The position numbers and the translations under genes are program-made. From Bacteroidota bacterium (lineage in GTDB: Bacteria > Bacteroidota > Bacteroidia > Bacteroidales > Bacteroidaceae): a DNA stretch of 26,311 nt. The stretch is taken from positions 1 to 26,311 of the forward strand of contig JAEZKJ010000014.1 of NCBI GenBank assembly GCA_023415545.1, written 5' to 3'. Under the pieces are notes generated by a model, which saw nothing but the letters and a program-made list of their open reading frames with translations, did no database searches and was not told the origin of the DNA. Positions 26,228-26,311 of the stretch are shown piece after piece (within the stretch, counting starts at the first letter, position 1; the number at the start of each line of letters is the position of its first letter).

Positions 26228-26311
26228 CTATTCATACTGAAATGGCCACCAAGCATTCCCGTTATTATACTTGTCATATTCCAAGCCAGTATATGGTAAA
26301 TTCTCGATAAT
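26228..26311 (-). CDS. Probable 3' end of a convergent gene, product unknown
   Basis: Reading leftwards from the right edge, one minus-strand frame is open for 27 codons and stops with TAG at 26230-26228. Its predicted tail ends in YDKYNNGNAWWPFQYE. The aromatic-rich ending is more protein-like than random AT-rich sequence, but no family was recognised from so short a piece. If real, it is transcribed toward the PUL and marks the end of the operon. The repeats at 25855-25915 could then be its terminator. Confidence 0.4.
   Translation of the reverse strand: MIENLPYTGLEYDKYNNGNAWWPFQYE

Noticed and set aside
1..26311. Insertion sequences, transposases, integrases or tRNA genes
   Set aside because: None of the large frames matches a mobile-element protein, and no terminal inverted repeats or tRNA-like folds were seen by eye.

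Overview
The window is AT-rich and carries almost the whole of a sulfatase-rich polysaccharide utilization locus (PUL) from a Bacteroidetes bacterium, most likely an anaerobe of the Bacteroides/Parabacteroides/Prevotella type. The evidence is a hybrid two-component system, an adjacent SusC/SusD pair, Bacteroidetes-type promoter-like boxes (TAnnTTTG), lipoprotein signals, and four S1 sulfatases that all carry serine rather than cysteine at the formylglycine position. Serine-type sulfatases need an anaerobic maturase (anSME), and none is encoded here.

Layout. Positions 1-3868 on the minus strand hold a hybrid sensor kinase/AraC regulator (HTCS), cut by the left edge a few residues before its end. 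A 241-base divergent control region (3869-4109) follows, with promoter-like boxes and several small palindromes. From 4110 to 25722 every gene is on the plus strand: SusC, SusD, sulfatase 1, a GH36 alpha-galactosidase, a GH27-like alpha-galactosidase, an alpha/beta-hydrolase esterase, sulfatase 2, an unassigned TIM-barrel hydrolase (A), a GH43-like beta-propeller lipoprotein, sulfatase 3, a GH51 alpha-L-arabinofuranosidase, a second unassigned TIM-barrel hydrolase (B) and sulfatase 4. Gaps are short (6-57 nt) except after susD (92 nt) and before the GH51 gene (87 nt), and both long gaps contain strong hairpins. A hairpin terminator follows the last gene. A 0.5-kb non-coding stretch with direct and inverted repeats comes next, and the right edge holds the probable tail of a convergent minus-strand gene.

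How it works together (inference). The HTCS senses an oligosaccharide in the periplasm and activates the operon. SusC/SusD import oligosaccharides. Periplasmic sulfatases, the esterase and exo-glycosidases then strip sulfate, O-acyl groups, alpha-galactose and alpha-L-arabinofuranose. The two TIM-barrel proteins would cut or trim the backbone. The set suggests a multiply sulfated, possibly acylated galactan or arabinogalactan of algal or marine-plant type, though a host sulfated glycan is not excluded. No recognised endo-galactanase, agarase, carrageenase or polysaccharide lyase and no surface glycan-binding protein is present. The most promising unknowns are therefore the two related TIM-barrel hydrolases, which share a C-terminal beta-sandwich, and the beta-propeller lipoprotein.
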